A stretch of DNA of 64,000 bases from Bifidobacterium sp. ESL0790 (GTDB lineage Bacteria > Actinomycetota > Actinomycetes > Actinomycetales > Bifidobacteriaceae). How positions within the stretch are numbered: the stretch's first letter is position 1; every line of letters begins with the position of its first letter. The position numbers and the translations under genes were made by a program. The stretch covers positions 744,001 through 808,000 of the forward strand of contig NZ_CP113915.1 in the NCBI RefSeq assembly GCF_029395435.1, in the 5' to 3' direction. Shown here piece by piece: positions 17,079 to 25,824 of this stretch. The notes under the pieces are model-generated. The model ran no database searches, had not been told where the DNA came from, and worked only from the letters and a program-made list of their open reading frames with translations.

Positions 17079-18095
17079 ATGGCTGAGGTCGTGTCGCCGC
17101 AAGCCGCGGCGGGTGCTGAGGACGCTGGAGTTGTCGGGGTTGTTGCTAATGCCAATGCCGTTGCCGACACCAATGCTGGCGTTAGCGCGAAGGTCGCCGT
17201 GGATGCCACGGCTTCCGATACTGCCACCGGCGCTTCGACCGGAAGCGCCGAAAATGTTGAGGTCGCCGAATCGAAGAAGCGCGTTTTCTCGGTTAATCTG
17301 AACGTCTATTCCGGGCCTTTCGATGCGCTGCTCTCGATGATCGCCGACCGCCGGCTCGAGCTGACCGAAGTTTCTCTGGCCGCCATCACCGGTGAATTCA
17401 TCGATTACGTGCGTGGTCTCGACATGGCGCGGGACATGGATGAGATCAGCGCTTTCCTCGATGTGGCCTCTGTTTTGATCGAGGCGAAAAGCGCCTCGCT
17501 GCTGCCCGGCGACGAGAACGGCGAGCGTGACGAGCAGAGCATGGAGGCCCTGCGCGAACGCGACCTGCTGTTCGCGCGCCTGGTGCAATACCGGGCTTTC
17601 AAACGGGCCGCCGATGATTTCAGAGCCCGCTTGGCCGAGAATTCCGGGCGGTTCCCGCATCCGGCCTTCGCCGATGAGGCCATCGCCGCGATGCTGCCGG
17701 AGCTGGCCTGGACGCTCGGGCCGCAGGAGCTGGCGAAGATCGCGGCCGAGGTCTTCTTGAACGCGCCGGCCGACCAGGTCTCGCTGCATCAGCTGCACGT
17801 CTCCCAAGTCGATTTGAAGGAGCAGTCGCGGATCGTGCGCCAACGGTTGCGTGGGCTCGAGCCTGGTTCGTCGATGACATTCGCCGAGCTGGTGGCCGAT
17901 ACTTCCAGCAAGCTTGAGGTAGTGGCGCGCTTTTTGGCGATTCTGCTCTTCTTCAAGCAGGGCGTGGTGCAATACAAGCAATCGGGCCCGTTCGAGGACC
18001 TCAACCTGCGCTGGATGCCGGGCGACGGTGCCGGCGATGACGGTGCGGATGACGACGATGACATGGTGGAGATCAGCGAGGGGGATTTCGCATGA
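17079..18095 (+). CDS. scpA: Segregation and condensation protein A
   Basis: Kleisin subunit that bridges SMC heads in the bacterial condensin. After an Ala/Asn-rich leader of about 65 residues the conserved kleisin start is clear (FSVNLNVYSGPFDALLSMIADRRLELTEVSLAAIT), followed by AKSASLLPG and, near the C-terminus, FLAILLFFKQGVVQYKQ, the winged-helix part. The acidic C-terminus (GDDGADDDDDMVE) overlaps scpB by four bases (ATGA), implying coupled translation. The 338-residue length is slightly long because of the leader. Confidence 0.93.
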   Translation: MAEVVSPQAAAGAEDAGVVGVVANANAVADTNAGVSAKVAVDATASDTATGASTGSAENVEVAESKKRVFSVNLNVYSGPFDALLSMIADRRLELTEVSLAAITGEFIDYVRGLDMARDMDEISAFLDVASVLIEAKSASLLPGDENGERDEQSMEALRERDLLFARLVQYRAFKRAADDFRARLAENSGRFPHPAFADEAIAAMLPELAWTLGPQELAKIAAEVFLNAPADQVSLHQLHVSQVDLKEQSRIVRQRLRGLEPGSSMTFAELVADTSSKLEVVARFLAILLFFKQGVVQYKQSGPFEDLNLRWMPGDGAGDDGADDDDDMVEISEGDFA

Positions 18096-18826
18096 GCGAG
18101 GCGACGGAGCAGACGGTGAATTCCGTCTCGGAGGATGAGACGATGAACGTTTCGGCGAATACTTTGGAACAGAAGGCGACCGATAACGCCGAGGATATGC
18201 GGCCTGCGGGCAAGACGGCCGCGGGCTCACGGCCCGAATACGTCGATTTCAGCGTCGACGACTTCCCGGGTGGGCTGCGCGCGTGCCTCGAGGCGATTCT
18301 GATGGTCGCCGATCAGCCGCAGACCAGCGAGGATCTGGCCCGCGTGCTGGCTCTCGACACGCAAGACGTGGAGACGGCGCTGGGGGAGATGAGGGCTGAT
18401 TACGACGGCGACGAGGCTAGGGGAGTCGCGCCCAGAGGCTTCGAGCTGCGCCACACCGCCCGTGGCTGGCAGTTCGCCAATCGCGCCGTCTTCGAGCCCG
18501 TCGTCTCCGCCTTCGTCACCGACGGCCAGACGGCCCGGCTTTCGCAGGCGGCCCTGGAGGCGCTGGCGATCGTGGCCTACAAGCAGCCCGTCACCCGCGC
18601 CCAGATTGCGGCCATCCGCGGGGTCAACTCCGACGGCGTGGTGCGCGCGCTCAACGTGCGCGGGCTCATCCGCGAGAACGGCACCGATGAGGACTCCCAC
18701 GCCGCGCTGCTGGTCACCACCGGCCTCTTCCTCGAGAAGATGGGTTTGGAATCGATCGACCAGTTGCCCCAGCTCGCGCCGTTCATGCCCCCTGAGGGCG
18801 ACGTGGTGAATCAGGCGCGCGACTAG
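18092..18826 (+). CDS. scpB: Segregation and condensation protein B
   Basis: Winged-helix partner that binds ScpA in the SMC condensin. After about 50 poorly conserved residues, GGLRACLEAILMVADQPQTSEDLARVL marks the first winged helix. RLSQAALEALAIVAYKQPVTRAQIAAIRGVNSDGVVRAL is the classic ScpB signature, and LLVTTGLFLEKMGLESIDQLPQLAPF closes the domain. Its start overlaps the scpA stop (ATGA). A family of palindromic arms fills the gap after it. Confidence 0.95.
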   Translation: MSEATEQTVNSVSEDETMNVSANTLEQKATDNAEDMRPAGKTAAGSRPEYVDFSVDDFPGGLRACLEAILMVADQPQTSEDLARVLALDTQDVETALGEMRADYDGDEARGVAPRGFELRHTARGWQFANRAVFEPVVSAFVTDGQTARLSQAALEALAIVAYKQPVTRAQIAAIRGVNSDGVVRALNVRGLIRENGTDEDSHAALLVTTGLFLEKMGLESIDQLPQLAPFMPPEGDVVNQARD

Positions 18827-18898
18827 TCCGGCGAAGTGGGCGCGGAGATCTGATCTCAATCATGCCTCGTCGTGGCGATTGCCCGCGGCGAGTAAGGC

Positions 18899-19021
18899 GT
18901 TAAGTGGGTGCCTTGAGTGTTAAGTGGGTGCCTTACCAAGCCCAAACCGCGAAAAATAAAGTGCTTTTGGGGATATTCTGACAAAACGGCACCCACTTAA
19001 GCTCCAAGGCACCCACTTAAC
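18899..19021. repeat. Multi-arm palindromic element, TTAAGTGGGTGCC family, copy A
   Basis: Two direct arms GTTAAGTGGGTGCCTT at 18899-18914 and 18919-18934, a core of about 53 bases, then inverted arms at 18988-19000 and 19006-19021. The outer pair is an exact 16-bp inverted repeat. A homologous copy with the same layout and core length lies at 48605-48728. Located between scpB and nadA. Confidence 0.9.
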
Positions 19022-19097
19022 GTCCAAACTTCCACGCAGCTTAGTGCAAGGTCATTCATAGAGCTGGAAATGTCTGCTAAATCATATAGTTTCAGTT

Positions 19098-19114
19098 ATA
19101 GTCATAATGACTAT
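19098..19114. promoter_or_regulatory. 17-bp palindrome in nadA promoter region, candidate NrtR operator
   Basis: ATAGTCATAATGACTAT, a perfect palindrome 70 bases before the nadA start, with a TATGCT -10-like hexamer just after it at 19121. The last gene of the operon encodes an NrtR-type repressor, and NrtR proteins bind palindromes in promoters of NAD genes. The pairing of this site with that protein is inference. Confidence 0.65.
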
Positions 19115-19183
19115 TAATGCTATGCTGAACACGAGGCCACAGGGTTTCCAAGGTCGGATGTGGCGAACCTCCGGGAGGAAGAT

Positions 19184-20470
19184 ATGACAGCAACATTCAC
19201 GGCTCCGTCGGTCGACGAGATCATCGCCAGGCTGGGAGCGACAAGCACGTGCGACGCGGGTCTGACGAAGGACCCGTGGGCTTTCGAATCCACCAAGCCG
19301 AGCTATGGGCCCGGCGCCTCGATGCGCGACCGGCTGCCCGCCGACGCGCCCCGCCAGCAGCCGCTGCCGGCCGAATACCGCAACGCCTCCGACGAGGAGC
19401 TGCAACAGCGCATCGTCGAGGCGAAAAACAAGCTCGGCAAACGGTTGCTGATTCTCGGCCACTACTACCAGCGCGACGAGATCGTCAAGCACGCCGACTT
19501 CGTGGGCGACTCCTTCCAGCTTTCCGAGAACGCGACCACCTGTCCCGACGCGGACTACATCGTTTTCTGCGGCGTGCACTTCATGGCCGAGACCGCCGAC
19601 ATCCTCTCTACCCCCGAGCAGGCCGTCTCGCTGCCCAACCTCTCCGCCGGCTGCTCGATGGCCGACATGGCCAACATCGACCAGGTGGAGGACTGCTGGA
19701 GCCAGCTTGAGCAGATCGTCGGCGCGAATCCCGACGCCGATGGCAAACAGCAGATCGTGCCGGTGACCTATATGAACTCGTCGGCCGCGCTCAAGGCCTT
19801 CTGCGGGCGCCACGGCGGCATCGTGTGCACCTCGTCCAACGCGCGCACCGTGCTGGAGTGGGCCTTTGAACGGGGCAAGCGCGTGCTCTTCTTCCCCGAC
19901 CAGCACCTCGGGCGCAACACCGGGCGCGCCATGGGCATCCCGCTCGAGAAGATGCCGATGTGGGACCCGTACAAGCCGCAGGGCGGCATCGACGACCCGG
20001 CCAAGTATGACGCCGCGAAGATCATCCTGTGGAAGGGCTTCTGCTCCGTGCACCAGCGCTTCACCGTCGAGCAGATCGACCGCGCCCGCAAGGCCTACCC
20101 GGGCGTCAAGGTGATCGTGCACCCCGAGTGCCCGATGGACGTCGTGGAGGCCGCCGACGGCGTGGGGTCCACCGCCTACATCGTCAAGGCCATCGAGGAG
20201 GCTCCGGCCGGCTCCACCATCGCGGTGGGCACCGAGATCAACATGGTCAACCGCCTGGCCGCCGAGCACCCCGACAAGACCGTCTTCTGCCTCGACCCGG
20301 TGGTCTGCCCCTGCTCGACCATGTACCGCATCCACCCGGCCTACCTCGCTTGGGTTTTGGAGAATCTGGTGGCGGGCAAGGTGGTCAACCGCATCACCGT
20401 CGACGACAAGACGGCCAGCGAGGCCAAGGTGGCGCTGGAGCGCATGCTCAATGCTCGTCCGCGCGCGTAG
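19184..20470 (+). CDS. nadA: Quinolinate synthase A
   Basis: Condenses iminoaspartate with dihydroxyacetone phosphate to quinolinate using a [4Fe-4S] cluster. Conserved pieces: LLILGHYYQRDEIVKHADFVGDS, the SAGCSMADM cysteine, VTYMNSSAALKAFCG, FFPDQHLGRNT, HPECPMDVVEAADGVGSTAYI and DPVVCPCSTMYRIHPAYL. The Cys in the first, fifth and sixth blocks are the cluster ligands known for the family. Start chosen at ATG 19184 because GGGAGGAAG lies just upstream; a GTG at 19160 is in frame. First gene of an NAD operon, 35 bases before nadB. Confidence 0.96.
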   Translation: MTATFTAPSVDEIIARLGATSTCDAGLTKDPWAFESTKPSYGPGASMRDRLPADAPRQQPLPAEYRNASDEELQQRIVEAKNKLGKRLLILGHYYQRDEIVKHADFVGDSFQLSENATTCPDADYIVFCGVHFMAETADILSTPEQAVSLPNLSAGCSMADMANIDQVEDCWSQLEQIVGANPDADGKQQIVPVTYMNSSAALKAFCGRHGGIVCTSSNARTVLEWAFERGKRVLFFPDQHLGRNTGRAMGIPLEKMPMWDPYKPQGGIDDPAKYDAAKIILWKGFCSVHQRFTVEQIDRARKAYPGVKVIVHPECPMDVVEAADGVGSTAYIVKAIEEAPAGSTIAVGTEINMVNRLAAEHPDKTVFCLDPVVCPCSTMYRIHPAYLAWVLENLVAGKVVNRITVDDKTASEAKVALERMLNARPRA

Positions 20471-20505
20471 TGACGCCTGTAGTGATCGATAGGGAAGTGC
20501 TGACA

Positions 20506-22155
20506 ATGACGAATATGGACAATGGCAACGGTGACGGCGCCGAGATCGTCGTCGTGGGAGCCGGCGTGGCGGGGCTTTCCGCGGTGCTGGCGGTGGCGCA
20601 GGCCGGCCACGACGTCACTCTGGTGACCAAGGCGGACCTGGTGGAATCGAACACCTACCACGCCCAGGGCGGCATCGCGGCGGCCATTTTCGACGATGAC
20701 GACCCGAAGCTGCACGCGGCCGACACCATGGCCGCCGGGCATGGGTTGTGCGACCCGAAGGCCGTGGAGATCCTCACGCGAGAGGGCGCGGACCGGGTGC
20801 GGCAGTTCGCGGCGGCCGGTGTGCATTTCGACCGCGACGCCGAAGGCCATATGATGCGTGGGCTCGAGGCGGCGCATTCCCGGGCGCGCGTGGTGCACGC
20901 CGGGGGAGACGCCACCGGCAAGGTGCTCGAGCTCGACGTCTCGGCCATGGTGCGCGACAATCCGCATATCCATATCATCGAGCACGCCTTCTTGGAGGAC
21001 CTCGTGGTGCGCGACGGACGCGTGGTTGGCGTCCGTCTGCTGATGGACGACGACTCCGCCGACGGCGCCACCCAGCGCACGGTTCCGGCGACGCGGGTCA
21101 TCCTCGCCACCGGCGGCGCGGGGCGTATGTACCCCTACACCACCAACCCCGAGGTGGCCACCGCCGATGGTGTGGCCGCCGCGTGGCGGGCCGGGGCGCA
21201 GGTCGCCGACCTCGAGTTCTACCAATTCCACCCCACCGCGCTGGCCGTCGGCGAGCATTTCCTCATCTCCGAGGCGGTGCGCGGCGAGGGCGCGGTGCTG
21301 CTCGACGAGCAGGGCCACCGTTATATGAAGGACATCGATCCGCGCGCCGAACTCGCGCCGCGCGACGTGGTGGCCCGCGAGAACTTCCGCGTGATGCAAC
21401 GGCAGGGTGGCCGCCCCGTGATGCTCGACGTCTCGCCGATGGCCAAGGAGAACCCCGATCTGAAGGCGTTCCTCGCCCGTCGTTTCCCGACCATCGACGC
21501 CTACACGCGCTCCATGGGCTTCGACTGGAGCAAGGAGCCGATTCCGGTGTCGCCCGCCGCGCACTATTACATGGGCGGCATCCGCACCGACCTCGACGGC
21601 AGGGCCAGCATTCCCGGGCTTTACGCGGCAGGGGAGTGCGCGCGCACCGGTGTGATGGGCTCCAACCGATTGGCCTCCAACTCGCTGCTCGAAGGGCTGG
21701 TCTACGGCCGTCGCGCCGGTCTGGCGGCGCTCGCGGACGGCGATGACACGACGTGGCGGCCCGAGCCGTTCATGAATTCCGTGACCGGCAAGTCGTTCGA
21801 TGACGCGCCGATCTCCTTGTCCACCTCGTTCGCGGGGCAGGCCGGTGCGGCGGTGTGGAAGCGTGAGCGCATCCAACAGACGATGTGGCAGGGTGTGGGC
21901 GTGCTGCGTGACGCCGACGGTCTGGGTTCCGCGATCGACGCGCTTCGTGACGGTCTTTCGGCCGCCAACGGGCAGATCGTCTCGCACACGGACGTGGACG
22001 TGGCGGCCTTGGAGAACCGCAACATGCTCACCGTCGGCTTCGTGGGCGCGAACGCCGCGCTGAACAGGACCGAATCGCGAGGGGCGCACGCCCGCAACGA
22101 CTATCCGCAGGCGCGCGACGAGTGGGCCCATTCCGTGGCCTATATTCAGGCCTGA
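20506..22155 (+). CDS. nadB: L-aspartate oxidase
   Basis: FAD enzyme that oxidises L-aspartate to iminoaspartate for NadA. The protein of 549 residues opens with the dinucleotide-binding EIVVVGAGVAGLSAVLAVAQAG, then SNTYHAQGGIAAAI, the HEFHPTA-like YQFHPTALAVGEHFLISEAVRGEGAVL, and the C-terminal FAD segment YYMGGIRTDLDGRASIPGLYAAGECA. The C-terminal helical domain has NMLTVGFVGANAALNRTESRGAHARNDYP. GGGAAG precedes the ATG at 20506. The open frame extends upstream to 20029 inside nadA, but those residues are a shadow of nadA. Confidence 0.96.
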   Translation: MTNMDNGNGDGAEIVVVGAGVAGLSAVLAVAQAGHDVTLVTKADLVESNTYHAQGGIAAAIFDDDDPKLHAADTMAAGHGLCDPKAVEILTREGADRVRQFAAAGVHFDRDAEGHMMRGLEAAHSRARVVHAGGDATGKVLELDVSAMVRDNPHIHIIEHAFLEDLVVRDGRVVGVRLLMDDDSADGATQRTVPATRVILATGGAGRMYPYTTNPEVATADGVAAAWRAGAQVADLEFYQFHPTALAVGEHFLISEAVRGEGAVLLDEQGHRYMKDIDPRAELAPRDVVARENFRVMQRQGGRPVMLDVSPMAKENPDLKAFLARRFPTIDAYTRSMGFDWSKEPIPVSPAAHYYMGGIRTDLDGRASIPGLYAAGECARTGVMGSNRLASNSLLEGLVYGRRAGLAALADGDDTTWRPEPFMNSVTGKSFDDAPISLSTSFAGQAGAAVWKRERIQQTMWQGVGVLRDADGLGSAIDALRDGLSAANGQIVSHTDVDVAALENRNMLTVGFVGANAALNRTESRGAHARNDYPQARDEWAHSVAYIQA

Positions 22156-22277
22156 GAATGTCGGGAATCGCGGAAATGTTGGATTGACGCGGTGTTGAGC
22201 GTGGTGCCGCGGTATGGCACCGCTGCCCGTCGCAAGTATCGGCACAGCGTGGATACATAAATAGGTAGGAGAAGAGC

Positions 22278-23189
22278 ATGATGCTGACCAGCAGGGCCGT
22301 GGACGCCGCGGTCTTGGGCGCGTTGGACGAGGACGCGCCTTACGGCGACGTGACCAGCCAGTCCGCCATTCCCGCCGACGCCACCAGTGCCGCGCGTTTG
22401 GTGGCCCGCGAGGCCGGTGTGATGAGCGGTATCGCGGTCTTCGCCAGGGCGTTCACCTTGCAGAACGACGATATAGCGGTCATTCCTCTTATCAAAGATG
22501 GTGAGCGTTTCGAGGCCGGGCAAGCGCTCGCCGAAGTTCACGGCCCCACCGTCGACATCCTGACCGCCGAACGCGTGGCGTTGAATTTCACGCAGCGTAT
22601 GAGCGGCATCGCGACGATGACCGCCGCCTTCGTAGATACGGTCGATGCGATATATGAGGGCGATGTTGATTTTCCCGTCGCCAAGCCGCGCCGTTTCGCC
22701 AAAACCCGCATCGTCGACACGCGCAAGACGACACCAGGACTGCGCTCTTTCGAGAAATACGCGGTGACCTGCGGCGGCGGGCACAACCATCGCTACGGCC
22801 TCTCCGACGCGGTGATGCTCAAGGACAACCATCTGGCCGCGTTGGCGGCGCAGGGCATCGGCCTTTCGGACGCGATCAGGCATGTGCGTGGGTCTGTTGG
22901 CCACACCACCCATATCGAGGTGGAGGTCGATGCGCTGGGCCAGATTCCCGACGTGTTGGCGGGCGGGGCCGACACGATCATGCTCGACAACTTCTCGCTT
23001 GACGACACCCGGCGCGGCGTGGAGGCGATCGACGGCGCGGCCATCGTGGAGGCGAGCGGCAACATGACCCTGGAACGAGTGCCTGAGGTTGCGGCGACCG
23101 GCGTGGACGTGATATCCGTCGGCGCCCTCACCCACAGCGTGCGCAGCGTCGATCTCGGGCTTGATTTCCAGGATTCGGCGCGATCATAA
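22278..23189 (+). CDS. nadC: Nicotinate-nucleotide pyrophosphorylase (carboxylating)
   Basis: Converts quinolinate and PRPP to nicotinate mononucleotide. Motifs: DVTSQSAIP near the N-terminus, ERVALNFTQRMSGIAT, DTRKTTPGLRSFEKYAVTCGGGHNHRYGLSDAVMLKDNH (the substrate-binding Arg, His and Lys residues) and IEVEVDALGQ, ADTIMLDNF and VEASGNM. Of 303 residues, about 20 more than usual come from a small insertion near residue 120 (EGDVDFPVAKPRRFA). AGGAGAAGAGC before the ATG pair is a strong ribosome-binding site. Third gene of the NAD operon. Confidence 0.95.
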   Translation: MMLTSRAVDAAVLGALDEDAPYGDVTSQSAIPADATSAARLVAREAGVMSGIAVFARAFTLQNDDIAVIPLIKDGERFEAGQALAEVHGPTVDILTAERVALNFTQRMSGIATMTAAFVDTVDAIYEGDVDFPVAKPRRFAKTRIVDTRKTTPGLRSFEKYAVTCGGGHNHRYGLSDAVMLKDNHLAALAAQGIGLSDAIRHVRGSVGHTTHIEVEVDALGQIPDVLAGGADTIMLDNFSLDDTRRGVEAIDGAAIVEASGNMTLERVPEVAATGVDVISVGALTHSVRSVDLGLDFQDSARS

Positions 23190-23207
23190 GGAAGGTGTGG
23201 TGGCTCC

Positions 23208-24515
23208 ATGAGCGTTGGGAATAATGGTGCTGGCGTCAATGCCGATAACGCCAGCAATGCCGGCAAAGGCGTCAACGACAATGATGACCAAAGCGAGCTC
23301 TACCTGGACGCCTCGGCCACCGAGCCGGTGAGCGAGGACGTCATCGAGGCCATGCGCCCCTTCCTCACCGACGCCTACGCCAACCCCGCCAGCGTCCACC
23401 AGCCGGGCAAGACGGCCGCGCGGGCCCTTGACGCGGCGCGGACCGCCTTCGCGGCGGGACTGGGCGCCAAACCCGACGACGTGATCTTCACCTCGGGCGG
23501 CACCGAATCCGACAACCTCGCCATCAAGGGCATCGCCATGGCCCGCATGCGCGCCATGGGCCTTAAACCGGTGGTGGACGGTGAAAAAGACGGCGACGAG
23601 GACGGAGTCAAGGAGACGAAGCGCCCCCGCGTCATCATCTCGTCGGTGGAGCATCCGGCGGTCTCGGCGTCCGCCGATTGGCTGGGCACGTGGCTCGGCT
23701 TTGAGATCGTGCGCATTCCCGTCGACGCCCAGGCCCATATCGATCTGAAAGCGCTTGAGCAGGCGCTGGAAGGCGAGGCGGGCGAACGGACCACGCTGGT
23801 CAGCGTGATGCTGGCCAACAACGAGGTCGGCACCATCGAACCGGTGGAGGACATCGTGCGCATCGTCCACGCCCACCATGTGCCGCTGCACGTCGACGCG
23901 GTGCAGGCCGCCGGGCGCATCCCCATCCGCATGCGCGACTGGGGTGTGGACGCGCTGGCCGTCTCGGGCCATAAATTCGGCACGCCCAAGAACCTCGGCG
24001 CCTTGCTGATCCAAAGTGGTGTGCCCATCGAGCCGCTGCTTTCCGGCGGCGGGCAGGAACGTGGCCTGCGCTCCGGCACCCAGAACGTGGCCGGGGCCGT
24101 CGGTTTGGCCATCGCGCTGGGCGACGCCAACGAGCGCATGCGGCGGCAATACCACGATCTCGCCGCCTCGCGTGACAGGCTCATCGACGCCGTGCGGCGC
24201 GTGGTGCCGCGGGTCGAGCTCACCGGCGACCCCGAGCGCCGCCTCCCAGGCCACGCTTCGTTCGTCTTTCCTGGCATTGCCGGGGAGGCCCTGCTGGTCG
24301 ACCTCGACGCCCACGGCATCGCCTGCTCGTCCGGCTCGGCCTGCGCGGTCGGACGCCACGAGCTGCCGCCCACCTTGCTGGCCATGGGCATCGCGCCCGA
24401 GGTCGCGCAATCCGCGCTGCGCATGACCTTCCGCGACCCGCTGACCCGCGAGCAGATCGAGCGCATCTCGATGGTCCTCGAGGACTCGTACGCGCGGCTG
24501 ACCGACGGGCGATAA
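23208..24515 (+). CDS. Cysteine desulfurase of the NAD operon (NadS/IscS-like)
   Basis: PLP enzyme that removes sulfur from cysteine for Fe-S cluster assembly. It has TSGGTESDNLAIKG, the PLP lysine at about 256 in VSGHKFGTPKNLGAL, and the catalytic cysteine loop SSGSACAVGRHELPPT (Cys at about 379). An Asn/Gly/Asp-rich leader of about 30 residues precedes the domain. Its place directly after nadC, 18 bases apart, suggests that it matures the [4Fe-4S] cluster of NadA, as proposed for NadS-type desulfurases linked to nad genes. That dedicated role is inferred, and it could also serve general Fe-S assembly. Confidence 0.9.
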   Translation: MSVGNNGAGVNADNASNAGKGVNDNDDQSELYLDASATEPVSEDVIEAMRPFLTDAYANPASVHQPGKTAARALDAARTAFAAGLGAKPDDVIFTSGGTESDNLAIKGIAMARMRAMGLKPVVDGEKDGDEDGVKETKRPRVIISSVEHPAVSASADWLGTWLGFEIVRIPVDAQAHIDLKALEQALEGEAGERTTLVSVMLANNEVGTIEPVEDIVRIVHAHHVPLHVDAVQAAGRIPIRMRDWGVDALAVSGHKFGTPKNLGALLIQSGVPIEPLLSGGGQERGLRSGTQNVAGAVGLAIALGDANERMRRQYHDLAASRDRLIDAVRRVVPRVELTGDPERRLPGHASFVFPGIAGEALLVDLDAHGIACSSGSACAVGRHELPPTLLAMGIAPEVAQSALRMTFRDPLTREQIERISMVLEDSYARLTDGR

Positions 24516-24647
24516 CCAGGCATCATCCTTCTGCTTGCGGCCAACGCATATCCGCAACATAACACTTGCCGCGTCATGCGGCCCGGGTTACGATAGGCAA
24601 CGTCAACCCGATGGTCGGGATACACTTTCGAGATATGGAGCGGGCCG

Positions 24648-25532
24648 ATGAGGCAGGGCAATGTGACGGAACGCCGGCAGGGGCCTCCCGAGGTCGGGGT
24701 CTCCGTCATCCTTTTCGCGCTCGCGCCCAGCCCGGGTTCCGGTTCCACATCGAACACGGCATCGGCCGCTTCGGCTTCAAACAATAGCGAACGCAACGAA
24801 TTGTGGATTCCCCTGGTCCGCCGCGCCGAGGAGCCGTTCAGGGGGATGTGGGCCCTGCCCGGCGGCGACCTCAAGGCCGGACGCTCGTTGGAATGGTCGG
24901 CATATAGCGCCCTGGAATCCACGACGAGCCTGCGCCCCGGATATCTTGAACAGCTCTACGCCTTCGGCGACCCCCAGCGTTCGAGCGGCGGCCTGCCCAT
25001 GGTCTCGATCGTCTACTGGGCCCTGGTGAGCGGCACCGTGGCGCAGGGTTTCAAGGAGCACGACAACGTCAAGTGGTTCCCGGAGTCGCAGCTGCCGCCC
25101 CTGGCCTTCGACCACGCCGACATCATCGCCTTCGCGCTCTCCCGCCTGCGCTCCAAGCTCGCCTACCCCTACGTGGCCTCCAGGTTCGTCGGCCCGCGCT
25201 TCACCCTGCGCCAGCTGCACGACGTCTACGAGGTGATCGCCAAGCGGCCCATCGACCTGGGCAATTTCCGCCGCAAGATACTGGCGTCCGGCCAGCTGGA
25301 GGACACCGGCGAGAAGGTGGCCGAGGGGCGCCAGCGGCCCGCCGCCGTCTATCGTTACGCCGAGAAATTCCATACCTCCGGCCTGGTGCCCGAGGAGCCG
25401 TCCGACGTCGCCGGGGTCGCGCCCGATGCCGCGAGCAAGATCAGGGGCGACGAGAGCGGGAATTCGATGGGGGAGTCCACCAGCCACACGTCGTCCTTGG
25501 AGGACGTGCTTTCGGCGCTCACCACCAGTTGA
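24648..25532 (+). CDS. nrtR: NrtR-type transcriptional repressor of NAD biosynthesis (Nudix-like plus winged helix)
   Basis: The N-terminal half has a Nudix fold without the catalytic signature: GGDLKAGRSLEWSAYSALESTTSL occupies the Nudix-box position but lacks the REUxEE residues, as expected of a sensor. The C-terminal part (FVGPRFTLRQLHDVYEVIAKRPIDLGNFRRKIL, then RRP-like RQRPAAVYRYAEKF) is the winged-helix domain typical of NrtR. Family members bind ADP-ribose and release their DNA. It is the last gene of nadA-nadB-nadC-desulfurase, implying feedback control, and a palindrome at 19098-19114 is the probable target. A disordered tail of about 60 residues follows the DNA-binding domain. Confidence 0.88.
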   Translation: MRQGNVTERRQGPPEVGVSVILFALAPSPGSGSTSNTASAASASNNSERNELWIPLVRRAEEPFRGMWALPGGDLKAGRSLEWSAYSALESTTSLRPGYLEQLYAFGDPQRSSGGLPMVSIVYWALVSGTVAQGFKEHDNVKWFPESQLPPLAFDHADIIAFALSRLRSKLAYPYVASRFVGPRFTLRQLHDVYEVIAKRPIDLGNFRRKILASGQLEDTGEKVAEGRQRPAAVYRYAEKFHTSGLVPEEPSDVAGVAPDAASKIRGDESGNSMGESTSHTSSLEDVLSALTTS

Positions 25533-25702
25533 TGCCGTCCGGTGCCGTCCAATGCGATGTTGTCGGCTGACGTCATCGAACGGTGATTGCATTCGCGGTC
25601 ATATCGTCAATCACGCCGATAGGCATGTCGCGTAATGCAAAACGACATGGCTCGCGCTCCGGCCCGCCCATAACCCCTCATATCACTGGCGACGAACGCG
25701 GC

Positions 25703-25729
25703 TTGACTGTCGTGCTTGGCCGGTATTAT
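25703..25729 (+). promoter_or_regulatory. Promoter of typA
   Basis: TTGACT at 25703-25708 and TATTAT at 25724-25729, spacer 15. It lies about 95 bases before the typA start, within the 25533-25824 gap that otherwise shows no gene. Confidence 0.55.
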
Positions 25730-25824
25730 TGTGAAGGTTTGCGCGTAAGTAGAGATTCGATAGAGATCGAAACCGATAGAGCGGCAAGACTATAGGACAT
25801 CCAGGTAATTAGGAGAGGCTTTTT

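Noticed and set aside
18899..19021. Palindromic repeats considered as a CRISPR array
   Set aside because: Arms are both direct and inverted around one shared core, there are no unique spacers of constant length and no cas genes nearby.
20029..20505. Upstream extension of the nadB frame inside nadA
   Set aside because: Arg/Gly-rich translation without homology; nadB has its own ribosome-binding site and conserved start at 20506.
19082..20506. Long minus-strand frames opposite nadA and nadB
   Set aside because: Antisense to clear nadA and nadB motifs; typical long shadows in high-GC genes.
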